A stretch of 64,000 nt of DNA, taken from Blepharisma japonicum. Lineage: Eukaryota > Ciliophora > Heterotrichea > Heterotrichida > Blepharismidae. The stretch is taken from the NCBI GenBank assembly GCA_949751835.1, contig CATKHK010000017.1, positions 434,001-498,000 of the forward strand, in the 5' to 3' direction. Shown here piece by piece: positions 53,935 to 63,800 of this stretch. The notes under the pieces are model-generated. The model worked only from the letters and a program-made list of their open reading frames with translations. It was not told the origin of the DNA and searched no databases. Numbering within the stretch: the stretch's first letter is position 1; every line of letters starts with the position of its first letter. Both the position numbers and the translations under genes were made by a program.

Positions 53935-54123
53935 ATGATCAGCAAAATAAGCTTTCTTGCGTTACTTGCAGGAATAACTGTTGGAACTGCTATTGGGACA
54001 AAACTCGATGATTTTGCCGGATATTTGGAAGAGAATGGATATGGAGGATATCTATGGACAAGCAAATCGAAAGTCAAAGAAAATGAATCCCCGAAAATAC
54101 AAGCTCAAGAGCTCCCAAAGTAA
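53935..54123 (+). CDS. Tiny membrane protein (62 aa)
   Basis: 62 aa with ATG after AAAT context. N-terminal helix ISFLALLAGITVGTAIGTKL, then a short Gly/Tyr-rich loop (ENGYGGYLW) and a charged Lys/Glu tail. General plan resembles the 53-residue protein upstream (short start, Gly-rich helix, Lys/Gln/Pro-rich end), perhaps as paralogues, but identity is low. Function unknown. Confidence 0.55.
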   Translation: MISKISFLALLAGITVGTAIGTKLDDFAGYLEENGYGGYLWTSKSKVKENESPKIQAQELPK

Positions 54124-54700
54124 TCAAATAAGTGCAATAATTAACAATTTATTTATAGATAGCTAAAACATTTTAAAAGCTAGCGAAATTCGAAATTTTA
54201 AGATTATCATAAGATTATGAGAATAACGAATGCAATTTTTAACGTTTTTTTTGATTTTAAGTGATATGATTCTTACTTATCTTAATATTTAGCAGGCTTA
54301 TTGCCCCGAATATTTACTTTTTTCTTAATTTTCTGTTTTTAGTTCATTTTCTAAATTTTAAAAATCTGATATGATTCAATGCTAAATGATATCGCGAATG
54401 ATAATAGCTAATAGCTTATAATAAAACAATAACCCAAAACAAGATATAAAAAGTTTATTATAAGATACAAATAAATAATGCATCTTATGAGGATGCATGA
54501 ATAATAAAAACATTCCAAAATCAGAAAAATTCTCAAATAAAGGGAGAATCTACTAAAGCTAATTTTTAATCTTAATACCCCTAATTGCCATAAATATTAG
54601 CATGAAAAGATATTTTGCCCCATATTTAAGTGCCAAGCTACTGGCTGTAGTAAATTTTCTGATCTCTCAATTTACACATATTAGCTTTCTTAAATTAAAT
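54124..54700. other. AT-rich intergenic region with one hairpin
   Basis: About 575 bp. A perfect 7-bp stem ATGCATC (54478-54484) with GATGCAT (54492-54498) and a 7-nt loop is the only structure noticed. No gene or RNA recognised. Confidence 0.5.
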
Positions 54701-55237
54701 TTAACGAATTAATGGATTTATCACAAAAGTTTCCAGTTGTGGCTGTTCTTCATCATGCTCCTCTAATTGATTTAAATCAAACCCAGGCCGCTTCATTATT
54801 TCTCACACAGACCCGTTTTTATCTTTAAAATAAATAGCCTCTTCATTTTGGTCGCAATTGTCCAATATTTCCTGCAAAGCTGCCCCTTGAGTCGCAACAA
54901 CCTGAAAGTCAGTTGGTACAATGCTATTTTTTATCCCTCTCAGTCGTTTTAAGTCCTCGTCCAGCTTCTTTTCAGTGTCTCCTTGTACTGTGATTTTTTG
55001 TTCAGCTGCCTTAATTTTTGCTTTTAAGTCTTCTACAGTTTTATCATATGACGAAGCATTTTGGATCAATTCGTCAAGCATTATTTTATATCGTAAAGAC
55101 TGCTCTTTTAGCTCTCCAAGCTGTTTTCTTAGTCCTCCATTTTCGTCTCTTTGCTGATCTATATATAATTGAGTGAGTTTGCAACGTTCTTCAATTAAAT
55201 CTTGATCTCGGTTTTTACCAAACCACTTTCCACTCAT
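54701..55237 (-). CDS. Hypothetical coiled-coil protein
   Basis: 178 aa with TGA at 54803 read as Trp. Residues 15-105 form a coiled coil (ERCKLTQLYIDQQRDENGGLRKQ, KKLDEDLKRLRG) followed by a short C-terminal part (AIYFKDKNGSVWEIMKRPGFDL) with a small conserved-looking patch. Not recognised as a known family. The ATG follows A/T-rich leader. Confidence 0.65.
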
Positions 55238-55300
55238 ATAAATTAAATAGGGTGTATGACAACAGATCTTAAATTCTATGACAAGACCATTGATAATTTA

Positions 55301-56017
55301 TTAATTTTTTATTTGATTAAGACTTCTTGTGTATTTTGCTACAATTTTGTTTCGCTCCTTGAAACAGTTCACTGATGCATATAGGATTAAAAGTAAAATA
55401 ATCAGTAAAAAGGTCATTGTTTTTAGTGTCATTTCTTCACAGAATCTATTGATAAGTTCTCCAAATAGCTCTGCACCAACGTGAAGGACAATCACGTCAT
55501 TCTCTGGGTTCTTTGAGATACATTTTTCCCTTGCTAAGCAGTACTCCTCTGCAACAGGGATTCTTTTTTCTGGCTGGCAATCATTTTCGTAGTATTCCTT
55601 GATGCATTGCTGCACATCAATATCCATTTCTCTTGATTTTATCTTTATTTTTCTTTGAATATCAGAATATGTGTAGTAAATTATTACCCCAAATATGCTA
55701 AACATTAAAAATAAACTGAGAAATCGGGTGTTTTGGGCTGGAGGCTTAAGAGAATTGATAGGAGGCTTAGTAGTGTTATAGGGGGGTTGAGAAACTTCTG
55801 AAGATTGGGGGAAGGTTATTTGATACTCATTAGCAATTTTCTGGAGCCTTTCCTTAGATGGAGAGTGTTTGATGACTTTTTTAGGACTAATCTGAGATTT
55901 TTGGGACTTAGACCCAGAAAAGGCGGCAATATTATAGTGCAAGCTTGGTATATCAAGCTGAATACCATGAACCGGAATTGTTACATCATTTGTGTCTAAG
56001 TCTTCATAAGTTTCCAT
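55301..56017 (-). CDS. Brl1/Brr6-type nuclear envelope protein
   Basis: 238 aa. Disordered N-terminus of about 95 residues, membrane helix FLSLFLMFSIFGVIIYYTYS, then the Brl1/Brr6 domain with its paired cysteines (CIKEYYENDCQ, EEYCLAREKC), the sequence VGAELFGELINRFCEEMTLKTM and a second membrane helix FLLIILLLILYASV. Family proteins sit in the nuclear envelope and aid nuclear pore assembly and membrane-lipid balance. The domain is normally present in organisms with closed mitosis, as in ciliates. The four cysteines are in the expected order. Confidence 0.82.
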   Translation of the reverse strand: METYEDLDTNDVTIPVHGIQLDIPSLHYNIAAFSGSKSQKSQISPKKVIKHSPSKERLQKIANEYQITFPQSSEVSQPPYNTTKPPINSLKPPAQNTRFLSLFLMFSIFGVIIYYTYSDIQRKIKIKSREMDIDVQQCIKEYYENDCQPEKRIPVAEEYCLAREKCISKNPENDVIVLHVGAELFGELINRFCEEMTLKTMTFLLIILLLILYASVNCFKERNKIVAKYTRSLNQIKN

Positions 56018-56072
56018 TATTTATATTAATGCATAATCTTTGTTTAATGAATTTCTTAATTATTGTATCCTA

Positions 56073-56501
56073 TTAATATCTGTGCTTCGTTGAATAATCT
56101 TTTGGTGAAATCGCTAACCCTTTTCCCTTAGTTGCTGCCCTGTATACGTTTTCTAGAATGTCAATCAATTCCTGTTTATCTGTAAGTAAAAAGTTCAATT
56201 TATAATTATTCCCGGTTCCATAGTCCACCATAATCAATTTATTCCTAAAAAAGAACATAATCGAGCAAGGATCATACAGTTCATAAAAGCCATTAAAATC
56301 AGGCACTTCTGTAATATCTACCAAATAAATAACCCCAAAATTCTTTATGTCATAGGCAATTGAATATAGCAGCTCGTCCATCTGCATACAGATATTATCA
56401 TAATCATGCCCAAACCTTACTATAACTACTCTGTTACCTTCACTCAAGATCGCCTGGTCAACTTCCCAGCCATTATGCAAATGCGGCAATAAATATGACA
56501 T
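56073..56501 (-). CDS. DIM1: DIM1/TXNL4A, U5 snRNP 15 kDa protein
   Basis: 142 aa, the usual family length, almost collinear with DIM1: MSYLLPHLHNGWEVDQAI, VVIVRFGHDYDNICMQMDELLYSIA, VIYLVDITEVPDFNGFYELYDPCS, DYGTGNNYKLNF and the end AISPKDYSTKHRY. A thioredoxin-like fold without redox role, needed in the U4/U6.U5 tri-snRNP for pre-mRNA splicing. In this genome it would serve splicing of the 15-16-nt introns. Divergent from an EF-hand gene with only 24 bp between the start codons. Confidence 0.97.
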   Translation of the reverse strand: MSYLLPHLHNGWEVDQAILSEGNRVVIVRFGHDYDNICMQMDELLYSIAYDIKNFGVIYLVDITEVPDFNGFYELYDPCSIMFFFRNKLIMVDYGTGNNYKLNFLLTDKQELIDILENVYRAATKGKGLAISPKDYSTKHRY

Positions 56502-56525
56502 TTTATTGGAAAATTAATTAACGGA

Positions 56526-58097
56526 ATGCTAAGTCCTATAACTGAAGACTTACTAGTAAGTTTATTTCTCTCTATTGCAGAAAGAGAAAAGCAAGCAGAC
56601 GCTATAAGGCAAGTTCTAATAGAGCAGCCGAATTTTGATATAAATGTTATTTTTGAGTTTTTGGACCGCAAAAGGAACAGATATATCACCTTTTCTGACA
56701 TTAATTTGTTTCTGAGGGACGAAGGACTGAGATTTGAAGAAAAAGAAGCGTATATTTTGCTAAAAGAGTGGGATGTGAAAAATGAGGGAAAATTGGATTT
56801 CGAGGACTTGAAAAGGTGGATTTTGCCAAGTCGCTATGAAATGAAGAATTATGATGTAGGAAGTGCAAGGATTTCTTATGAAGTAGAATATGCGCTGGTA
56901 AAAGTGTTTGAAAATGAGCTTTTTCATATTAGAGTTAATGAGGAAACAAGGATAAGATTGGCTGAAAAGCAGGATTTTACTTTGATAGATGCGTTTAGGA
57001 GTATTGATGATGATTATTGTGGGTATATTACTCCGCAGAGTTTGGTGAGGTTCTTACAGAGAAATGGAATTAAACAATGTGATGAACTAGTTCATGGGAT
57101 ATTGCATAGATTGGATAAGGATAATGATGGAAACTTAAACTATGCGGAATTTCTAGATGCGTTAATGCCTAATAATCCTGCCTACCAGCCAAAATTTTTA
57201 GCAAGAAGAATTGATGAGCCATCAAGATCAAGTACTTATTACACTCCAAATAGGCCTAAAAGATCGAATAAATCTCCTCAGAGGAAAAGGCCAAAATCAG
57301 CACGGCCAAAATCAAGCCAAAAATCCAGCAGATACGAAAGCCCAACAAAATCAAAAAATATAATAACAAGAAATAAGCTTCAGATCTCCAAATCAAAGCT
57401 AAATATCAACAGTCTGCACAAAACTCAGAAAAAAGAACTTGTAGCATTGGCAAATATTTTTCAAAACCACATTATATTTGACAGAGACCTGGAAAAAATT
57501 CGAGATCAGCTTGCCTTAAGACTTGACTTTACAATCCCAGAATTATTTTTTTTATTTTCTCCTGACTCCAGTGGGCACATAAGTGAGCTTGATTTTGAAA
57601 ACGGTTTACGCTTATTTAATATCCTCCCACAAGGAAACCAAAATTACTTATTATTTAGACGTTATGATGGAAATGGGGATGGGAAGCTTGACCTTGAAGA
57701 TTTCTACTATATTTTTCTGCCAAGGTCTTGCAATTATTCACATTTACTTAAAGAAAGAATGCCTGATCCTAAATTTAAAGGAAGGCTGTCAATAGAGACC
57801 CAGAATTTATTAAGAGAATGCTTCCGAACACTTTTTATCGTTGAAGAATCGCTAGAAGGAATGCGGCAGAAACTCAACTCACGGCCCAATTTCGACTCTT
57901 CCAGCCTCTATGAAGCTTTAGTATCTGGACAAAGTGACTATATCACAATCCACGAATTCCGCGATGTCCTTCGAAGAAACAACTATTTCCCTACTGAAAA
58001 AGACTTAGACGCCTTATTTTCCTTTTTCGACACAAATCGAGATGGGAAAGTAACCTATATAGAATTTATCCAGGCTTTATCTCCTAAGTTTTCCTAA
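56526..58097 (+). CDS. Multi-EF-hand protein, four two-EF-hand modules
   Basis: 523 aa. Four repeated units of about 85-95 residues each combine a degenerate and a clearer EF-hand: 1) IFEFLDRKRNRYITFSDI with WDVKNEGKLDFEDL, 2) SIDDDYCGYITPQSL with LDKDNDGNLNYAEF, 3) FSPDSSGHISELDF with YDGNGDGKLDLEDF, 4) VSGQSDYITIHEF with DTNRDGKVTYIEF. Units end with similar words (ILP, LMP, FLP, LSP). A basic Ser/Pro/Arg-rich linker (about 230-290) separates units 2 and 3. Such proteins occur in ciliate cortex and axoneme calcium sensing, but no family name is given. Start is supported by the first module beginning at residue 6. Confidence 0.82.
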   Translation: MLSPITEDLLVSLFLSIAEREKQADAIRQVLIEQPNFDINVIFEFLDRKRNRYITFSDINLFLRDEGLRFEEKEAYILLKEWDVKNEGKLDFEDLKRWILPSRYEMKNYDVGSARISYEVEYALVKVFENELFHIRVNEETRIRLAEKQDFTLIDAFRSIDDDYCGYITPQSLVRFLQRNGIKQCDELVHGILHRLDKDNDGNLNYAEFLDALMPNNPAYQPKFLARRIDEPSRSSTYYTPNRPKRSNKSPQRKRPKSARPKSSQKSSRYESPTKSKNIITRNKLQISKSKLNINSLHKTQKKELVALANIFQNHIIFDRDLEKIRDQLALRLDFTIPELFFLFSPDSSGHISELDFENGLRLFNILPQGNQNYLLFRRYDGNGDGKLDLEDFYYIFLPRSCNYSHLLKERMPDPKFKGRLSIETQNLLRECFRTLFIVEESLEGMRQKLNSRPNFDSSSLYEALVSGQSDYITIHEFRDVLRRNNYFPTEKDLDALFSFFDTNRDGKVTYIEFIQALSPKFS

Positions 58098-58123
58098 TAA
58101 ATCTATTTAAATGTCATATTTAT

Positions 58124-58600
58124 TTAGTTTTCCGCTAACTTGTACCAGCTGAGAGAGCCGACTTTTTTCAGCGTAATCACGATTTTGTTTTTCCTCACTT
58201 TGTAGCTTGAATGGGCTGGGCTGATATTGTTGGAAAGCTTCTTCAGCCAGAGCTTTCTGGTCTCAGTGTCTGAGAAAGAATAAGTCAAGTCCACTTCTTT
58301 TGTGTCAAATTTACAGGTCACCAGGTCAGGGTTCACGTCTTCTTCGAATGGAATATAGATGGTGACTTTATCATTTTCGTCGCTCCATGAGTAGTTTCTG
58401 ATATTAAAGATGTGAGGCTGCGGGTTGAATTGTTGATCTCTAGCAATCAGCTTTGGAGGGCCTCCTGTGATGATTCCGTCTCCTTCCAGAACTATTGCGT
58501 GGTCTGGGACTTCAGCTTGTCTAGGAGTATGTGCATAGTAATAAGAGTTCTCTCCTTTTCGTCTAATATTTTCTCTTAGAGCGTTTTCACTCTCAACCAT
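58124..58600 (-). CDS. CS-domain (p23/NudC-type) protein
   Basis: 158 aa. The N-terminal RRKGENSYYYAHTPR resembles the lead-in of several CS proteins of unknown family. The CS fold follows: IRNYSWSDENDKVTIYIPFEE, CKFDTKEVDLTYSF, LWLKKLSNNISPAHSSYKVRKNKIVITLKKV, ending WYKL. CS domains bind HSP90 or act as cochaperones or dynein-regulating NudC proteins; a cytosolic HSP90 gene is in this window. No TPR or SGS domain accompanies it, so the exact type is open. It ends 26 bp from the convergent EF-hand gene. Confidence 0.8.
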   Translation of the reverse strand: MVESENALRENIRRKGENSYYYAHTPRQAEVPDHAIVLEGDGIITGGPPKLIARDQQFNPQPHIFNIRNYSWSDENDKVTIYIPFEEDVNPDLVTCKFDTKEVDLTYSFSDTETRKLWLKKLSNNISPAHSSYKVRKNKIVITLKKVGSLSWYKLAEN

Positions 58601-58646
58601 TTTAATTATTATCTAGAAAACTCGGTATTTTTTAAATATGCATCTA

Positions 58647-59111
58647 TTATTTTATGCCCTCTTTTTCCAGCTGTTTCTTTACAATTTCCAGTGCATTTGG
58701 AAAAGCTTCAGGGAAAAACTCTTCCATGGTTTCCCTGATAATCTGTTCCCTCTCCCTTTTCGAGAGTCCTCTAATTGTAGCTCTCTGTTCTTCCTTCCTA
58801 ATTCTATTTTGCAGCTCATTAAAGAATTTGACTCTTTTCTTATTAAATTCTTCCTCTTCTGCCGTAGGGACAATCTGTATAAGGTTAGTAAGCTTGTCTC
58901 CCTTCATATCAAAGGCTTCTTCTTGCTTTCTCCTATTCATTTCTTTCGGAGAATAGTATTTCAGTGTCTCTATCAAGTATTTCAAAGAACTAGATATTGG
59001 TTTGTATGTGTTTCTGCTGAAATCAGACCACTGTGCCTCAGGGATGCCTAGCCATATTATGGAAAACCCCGCAGCAAATCCAAGTGATGATTTTAAAAGA
59101 AATGAGGACAT
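58647..59111 (-). CDS. Hypothetical protein with N-terminal membrane segment
   Basis: 154 aa. A hydrophobic N-terminus (FLLKSSLGFAAGFSIIWLG, about 4-22) can be a membrane anchor or mitochondrial signal; the rest is charged helical (EEEEFNKKRVKFFNELQNRIRKEE). The antisense ORF of the same region is rejected because this one has an ATG in A/T-rich context and an amphipathic pattern. Neighbour ETF-QO is mitochondrial, which fits but does not prove a mitochondrial protein. Confidence 0.6.
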   Translation of the reverse strand: MSSFLLKSSLGFAAGFSIIWLGIPEAQWSDFSRNTYKPISSSLKYLIETLKYYSPKEMNRRKQEEAFDMKGDKLTNLIQIVPTAEEEEFNKKRVKFFNELQNRIRKEEQRATIRGLSKREREQIIRETMEEFFPEAFPNALEIVKKQLEKEGIK

Positions 59112-59166
59112 AATTATATTAAATTAAGGCTTGACTTGATTACATATTGGTGCTATATAGAAATTA

Positions 59167-60834
59167 CTAAAAAGGTCCTCCGTTGCCTTCTGGCACTGTC
59201 CATTTGATGAACTCTCCTACAGCTTTAATGTCGCAGGTCTTGCAGTGGATACAGTTCTGTGAATTTATTTGAAGCTTGTTATCGATGTACTCATAAACAC
59301 CTGCAGGACAGAAATTCTGCTCAAGGCCTGCATAGTATTTTAAGGATAAATCTGGCTTACCTTCCATTCCTTTCTTGATTGTTAAGTGGCATGGCTGATT
59401 TTCATGGTGGTTTGTGTTAGTTTTGGAGACCTGGGTTAACAAATCAAAGGTAAGCTTCCCGTCTGGCTTTGGGTAATTAATGGGCTCAAAATCTCTTGCG
59501 AATTGAGTAGTGGCAGCATCATTTGGGAAGTTTTTTTTGTCTGTTAGGCCAACTTTGTTACCTCCGAATAAGTTGTAGCTGAGCCAAGCTTGTGCAGAGC
59601 CCCACCAAATATTGTGGGCAAACCCTTCTCTTGTGTTTCTCACCTCATAAAGCTCTTTCCAAATCCACGAATTTCTGTATTTGTGGTAATATTTAAATAG
59701 CTCTTTTCCTTCAGCTTCTCCTTTTTCAAGGGCTTCATGGACTGTTTCAGCAGCCAGGATTCCTGATTTCATTGCAGTATGTGACCCTTTAATTTTTGCA
59801 GTGTTCATAAATCCAGCAGCACAGCCAAGAAGCATCCCTCCAGGGAATGTAAGCTTTGGAACAGAATAAAATCCACCCTCATTTAGAGCTCTTGCACCAT
59901 ATGATAAGCATTCTCCTCCTTCTATATGTTTTCTTATATCTGGATGAGTCTTGTATCTTTGCAATTCTTTAAATGGGACTATATGAGGGTTGTGGTAATC
60001 TAATGCAATAACCAGCCCCACATGGACTAAATCAGGGAGCTGGTGGTACAAAAATCCTCCAGCAGTTGTATATGCATCTGTTGGCCACCCAATTGTATGC
60101 TGGACATGTCCTGCTTTGAATTGGGCTGGGCTTACCTTCCATACTTCTTTAATTCCAATTCCATAAGTTTGCCTTAAAACTTGTCGTTCTCCGTCATTAA
60201 AGTTCCTAAGGTCGTATTTCTTGATGATTTCTTCACTCAAGCTTCCTCTGCATCCTTCAGCAAATAAGCTCTGCTTTGCCTTAATTTCTACCCCTGGCTG
60301 GAAATCTTCTCTTGGTTTCCCATCTTTTCCAATCCCAAAATCCCTTGTAATAATCCCTTCCACATGTCCATTATCGCTTAACAATAGTTCATTCGCAGGA
60401 AAGCCAGGATATATCTGCACGCCTAAATCTTCTGCATATTTTCCAAGCCACCTCACAAGCTCACTGAGCGAAATTACATAATTTCCAGTATTATCCAAAA
60501 ATTTGGGTACAAAAGCATGTGGAACATCAATGGAATATTTTTCTGTCAGCACACAAAACTTGTCTGTGGTGATCGGAGTTTTGATTGGGGTGTCTAGTTC
60601 TCGCCAGTTAGGAATCAATTCGTCCATTGCTTTTGTTTCAAAACAATTCCCAGAAACAATGTGAGCTCCTACTTCTGAGGCTTTTTCTACAACACAGACC
60701 TCATAGTTTGGGTTTAACTGCTTCAGTTTAATAGCTGCACTTAGTCCTGCAGGTCCTGCACCTATTATGACCGCGTCGCACTCAATTCTTTCTCTAGCTG
60801 CTTGGCTTGCGAATCTCCGAGCTGCTCTCCACAT
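59167..60834 (-). CDS. ETFDH: Electron transfer flavoprotein-ubiquinone oxidoreductase
   Basis: 555 aa, full length. An N-terminal basic, Arg/Ala-rich presequence (MWRAARRFASQAARE) fits mitochondrial import. FAD-binding IGAGPAG (about 26-32), FAD/quinone parts (GAHIVSGNCFE, GNYVISLSELVRWL, ITRDFGIGKDG, LFAEGCRGSLS) and a 4Fe-4S cluster near the C-terminus with the four cysteines FCPAGVYEY and CIHCKTCDIK in the usual spacing. It takes electrons from ETF of mitochondrial beta-oxidation to ubiquinone. An acyl-CoA oxidase gene in this window covers the peroxisomal start. No TGA-Trp; all Trp are TGG. Confidence 0.97.
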   Translation of the reverse strand: MWRAARRFASQAARERIECDAVIIGAGPAGLSAAIKLKQLNPNYEVCVVEKASEVGAHIVSGNCFETKAMDELIPNWRELDTPIKTPITTDKFCVLTEKYSIDVPHAFVPKFLDNTGNYVISLSELVRWLGKYAEDLGVQIYPGFPANELLLSDNGHVEGIITRDFGIGKDGKPREDFQPGVEIKAKQSLFAEGCRGSLSEEIIKKYDLRNFNDGERQVLRQTYGIGIKEVWKVSPAQFKAGHVQHTIGWPTDAYTTAGGFLYHQLPDLVHVGLVIALDYHNPHIVPFKELQRYKTHPDIRKHIEGGECLSYGARALNEGGFYSVPKLTFPGGMLLGCAAGFMNTAKIKGSHTAMKSGILAAETVHEALEKGEAEGKELFKYYHKYRNSWIWKELYEVRNTREGFAHNIWWGSAQAWLSYNLFGGNKVGLTDKKNFPNDAATTQFARDFEPINYPKPDGKLTFDLLTQVSKTNTNHHENQPCHLTIKKGMEGKPDLSLKYYAGLEQNFCPAGVYEYIDNKLQINSQNCIHCKTCDIKAVGEFIKWTVPEGNGGPF

Positions 60835-60850
60835 TTATTAAGAAAATTAT

Positions 60851-63800
60851 TTAAAAATCAATATTAGACCTCCTGAGCTTATCAAAATGAGGCAAAGAAG
60901 GCTTGTTTTCTGGGTCGTAGTCAGTAAATCTAGTCTCATAATGTGAAAATGACAATTCTGGGTCAAAAGTCCTTGAGAGGTATTGGTCTTTTGTCTCAGT
61001 TTTGTCGTGGCTTGAATGGATGTCTTTGCGAGACTCTACGTCAACATAAGCTCTTTCCGTTTCTAAAGAAATTGCATGGCGTCTCCTTTCAATTGTTTCT
61101 ATTTCTTTAAGCTCTTCTTCCATATTAAACATTCTTCTTTTGTGGGACTGAATTTGGGAGTCACAGTTATTTAGCTGAGTTCGTAAAGATTCGACCTCTT
61201 TGCGGACTTGGATAGCTTTTTCTTGTTGGCTGGACCTGGCAAGGCTTCTCATTTCTGATTCTGAGCGGAGAAGTTGGTTTTCAATGCGTAGTTTTTCACG
61301 GTTAGAAATTTCTAGCTCACTATGAGTTTTCATTATGTCGAGGAAAATCCTTTGGATGTCTTGAGATGGGACTGCACGTTGGAGTCTTGATAGTAAGCTT
61401 TCTAGTTCTTTTTTTTCTTTTAAGAGAAGGTTGGTTTTTTCTTCAACAGCGCGGATTGAGAAGGAATCACTGTCAGCTGTATTTCTGAACTGACTAATTT
61501 CAGAAGTTGACAGCTTCAGCTGATCTTTAAGGCGGATATTTTCTTCATATAAGGCTTGATAGTCTTTTTTAAGGCTGTTAAGCTCAACTTGTAGAGAGCG
61601 GATTTTATTGAGATTTGTATCATTTTCATATAAAAATTTGGATTTTTCATCATTTAAAGTTTCAACTTGTTCTCTTAAATTTTGTTCTCTATTTCTAAGT
61701 GCCATTTCGTCAACTGACAAAGCTTCATATTTCTGTTGGGTGCTTCCAAGTTTTTGGGTGGTATAATTAAAGTCATGTTTTGCATCAGAAAGTCTTCTTA
61801 TAAGCGCTTCAAGTTCTTCACAAGATAAGTGAAGCCATTCTCCAATAAATTGAACGTCTTCAAGCGAGTTAGCATTCCACTTAATAATCAAATCTTTGAA
61901 CTGAGAAGAAACGATAGTCCCATATGCAGAAGTAGCTGCACTGATAGCTCCAAAGTTACTTGTAAAGATTGATATAATTTGGCAACAATTTTTGATGCTT
62001 TCCTTTATTTTTTCATTTTCTTTGTTATGTGAATCGATAAGCTTTACTTCACTTTTATATCTGCAAAGCTCTTCATAATACTGCTTTTTAGTGAAAATCT
62101 CTCTTTCTATTTCATCCCGAGTGCTTTTTAGCTGAGATTTTAAAGAATCAATTTCATATAAAGAATTTTGCAGCCTCATATCTCTGTCTCTATAAAGTTC
62201 ATTTGTCTGCTGAAGGGAACTATTTAGATTTCCTGTCATATTTTTAATTGACTCATTTTCTGCCTTAAGCAATGCAGTACTTTCTCTTTCCTTTTTCAAT
62301 TCAGCTGTGAGTCGCTTTATTTCTCCTTCCATTTCGCTTTTTTCTTGCGAAATTTCGAATAAATGAGAATTCGTCTGATTAAAAGTGTTTTTAAGCTCAG
62401 AAATGCCACTTGTAAGCTGCAGATTTTCAGAGCTAAGCTTTTCAATATCTTCTTGCATTGTAAGGGTTTGTTTTTTAAGCTCATTTGCTTCTTTAGATAA
62501 AGCAAGTTCACGCTTAAGGACAGACTGATACTCAGTCCAAGATTTTTGCAGCTCTTGTTGAACATTTTCAAGTTGTTTGACAGATTGCCTGATTTCTGCA
62601 TCTTTTTGAGAGCTTAATGTATCTTTTAGTTGTTTTTGTTCTTTTTCTTTGAAGATAAGAGTTTCTTCAAGCTCTTGGATCTTCTCATCTCTTGATTTTT
62701 TAATCTCTTTTAGCTTATTCTCTATGTTGTCTAAATTTTTACGCAGTTTTTTAGCTTCAGATTTTGCCTCATCATGCTCTACTTGCAAAGCATCCATTTC
62801 TGCTTGTGTTTCTTTCAGGGTGTTATTTAATGTAGCATTATTAGCCTGCAATGATTCGTTAATTTTTGAAATTGACTTTAATTGTTCTTTAGCTGCAATC
62901 AATTCATTTTCATATTGATTTTTAATAGCTGTAACCTCCTTGAATTCTTCGCAGGACACTTTCCAGGCGTTTTCAATTTTTTCTTTGTCATTTTTTACTT
63001 TTTCCAGCTCATTTTCATATGAATTTCTTTTATCAATCTCAATTTTCAGCTCATTCCCAATTTTTCCTAAATTTTCTTTTATTCCTGCTATTTCTCGATG
63101 GCTATTTTCTATTTCTTCAAGATATTCCTTTTCTTTGTTTGTTAATTGGTCAGCATAATCTAGCAATGCAGCCTTTTCTTCCTCCAATCTCTCGACTTCT
63201 TCTTCTGCAAACTGTAGAGCATCGGCAGCTTCTTGAAGGTGCTTATCTGAAACTTTTCTTTCATTTTCATATGCCTCACACTGCTTTGACTTTTCCCTGA
63301 GCTGATCCAATATTTGTTGTAGTTTTTCTTCTTGGTTTTCAATTGTAGCGGCTAATTTTGAATTTTCTCTTCTGTTTTTATCACTTTTTAATTTTGACTG
63401 AGCGAATTCAGCGAAATCATCAGTAGTTCCAACATATCCGAGTTCTTCCATTCTTGTTTCCAATGCTTGCTTCAGGACTTCTATATATGTTCTTTGCTCT
63501 TCAGAGGTCAGCATTTCAGCCCTCAAAGACTCTTCCAACGCATTTTTCTCTTTTATTGTATCATGATGCTGATAATAAATTGCAGAATAAAGCTCTTGCA
63601 GCTGGTTGAGCGTCAATTGTGTGCTTGGAGGGGGAAACGTGTAGTTTTCAGCTAATGGGACTTTAATTTGTTGCTGAGCCAATTGCTGCTCTAATTTTGC
63701 AATCTTTTGTTTGGCCAGGTGTAGATCTTGGGAGCTTTGAGAATTTAAATTTGTTCCTAGATGTTCAGGCTTAAGTGGAATAGGATGCCCTGGGCTCAGT

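Noticed and set aside
58638-59051. 137-codon plus ORF antisense to the small membrane protein
   Set aside because: Translation is Phe/Leu-rich shadow of a charged helical gene on the other strand, which has the better start and pattern.
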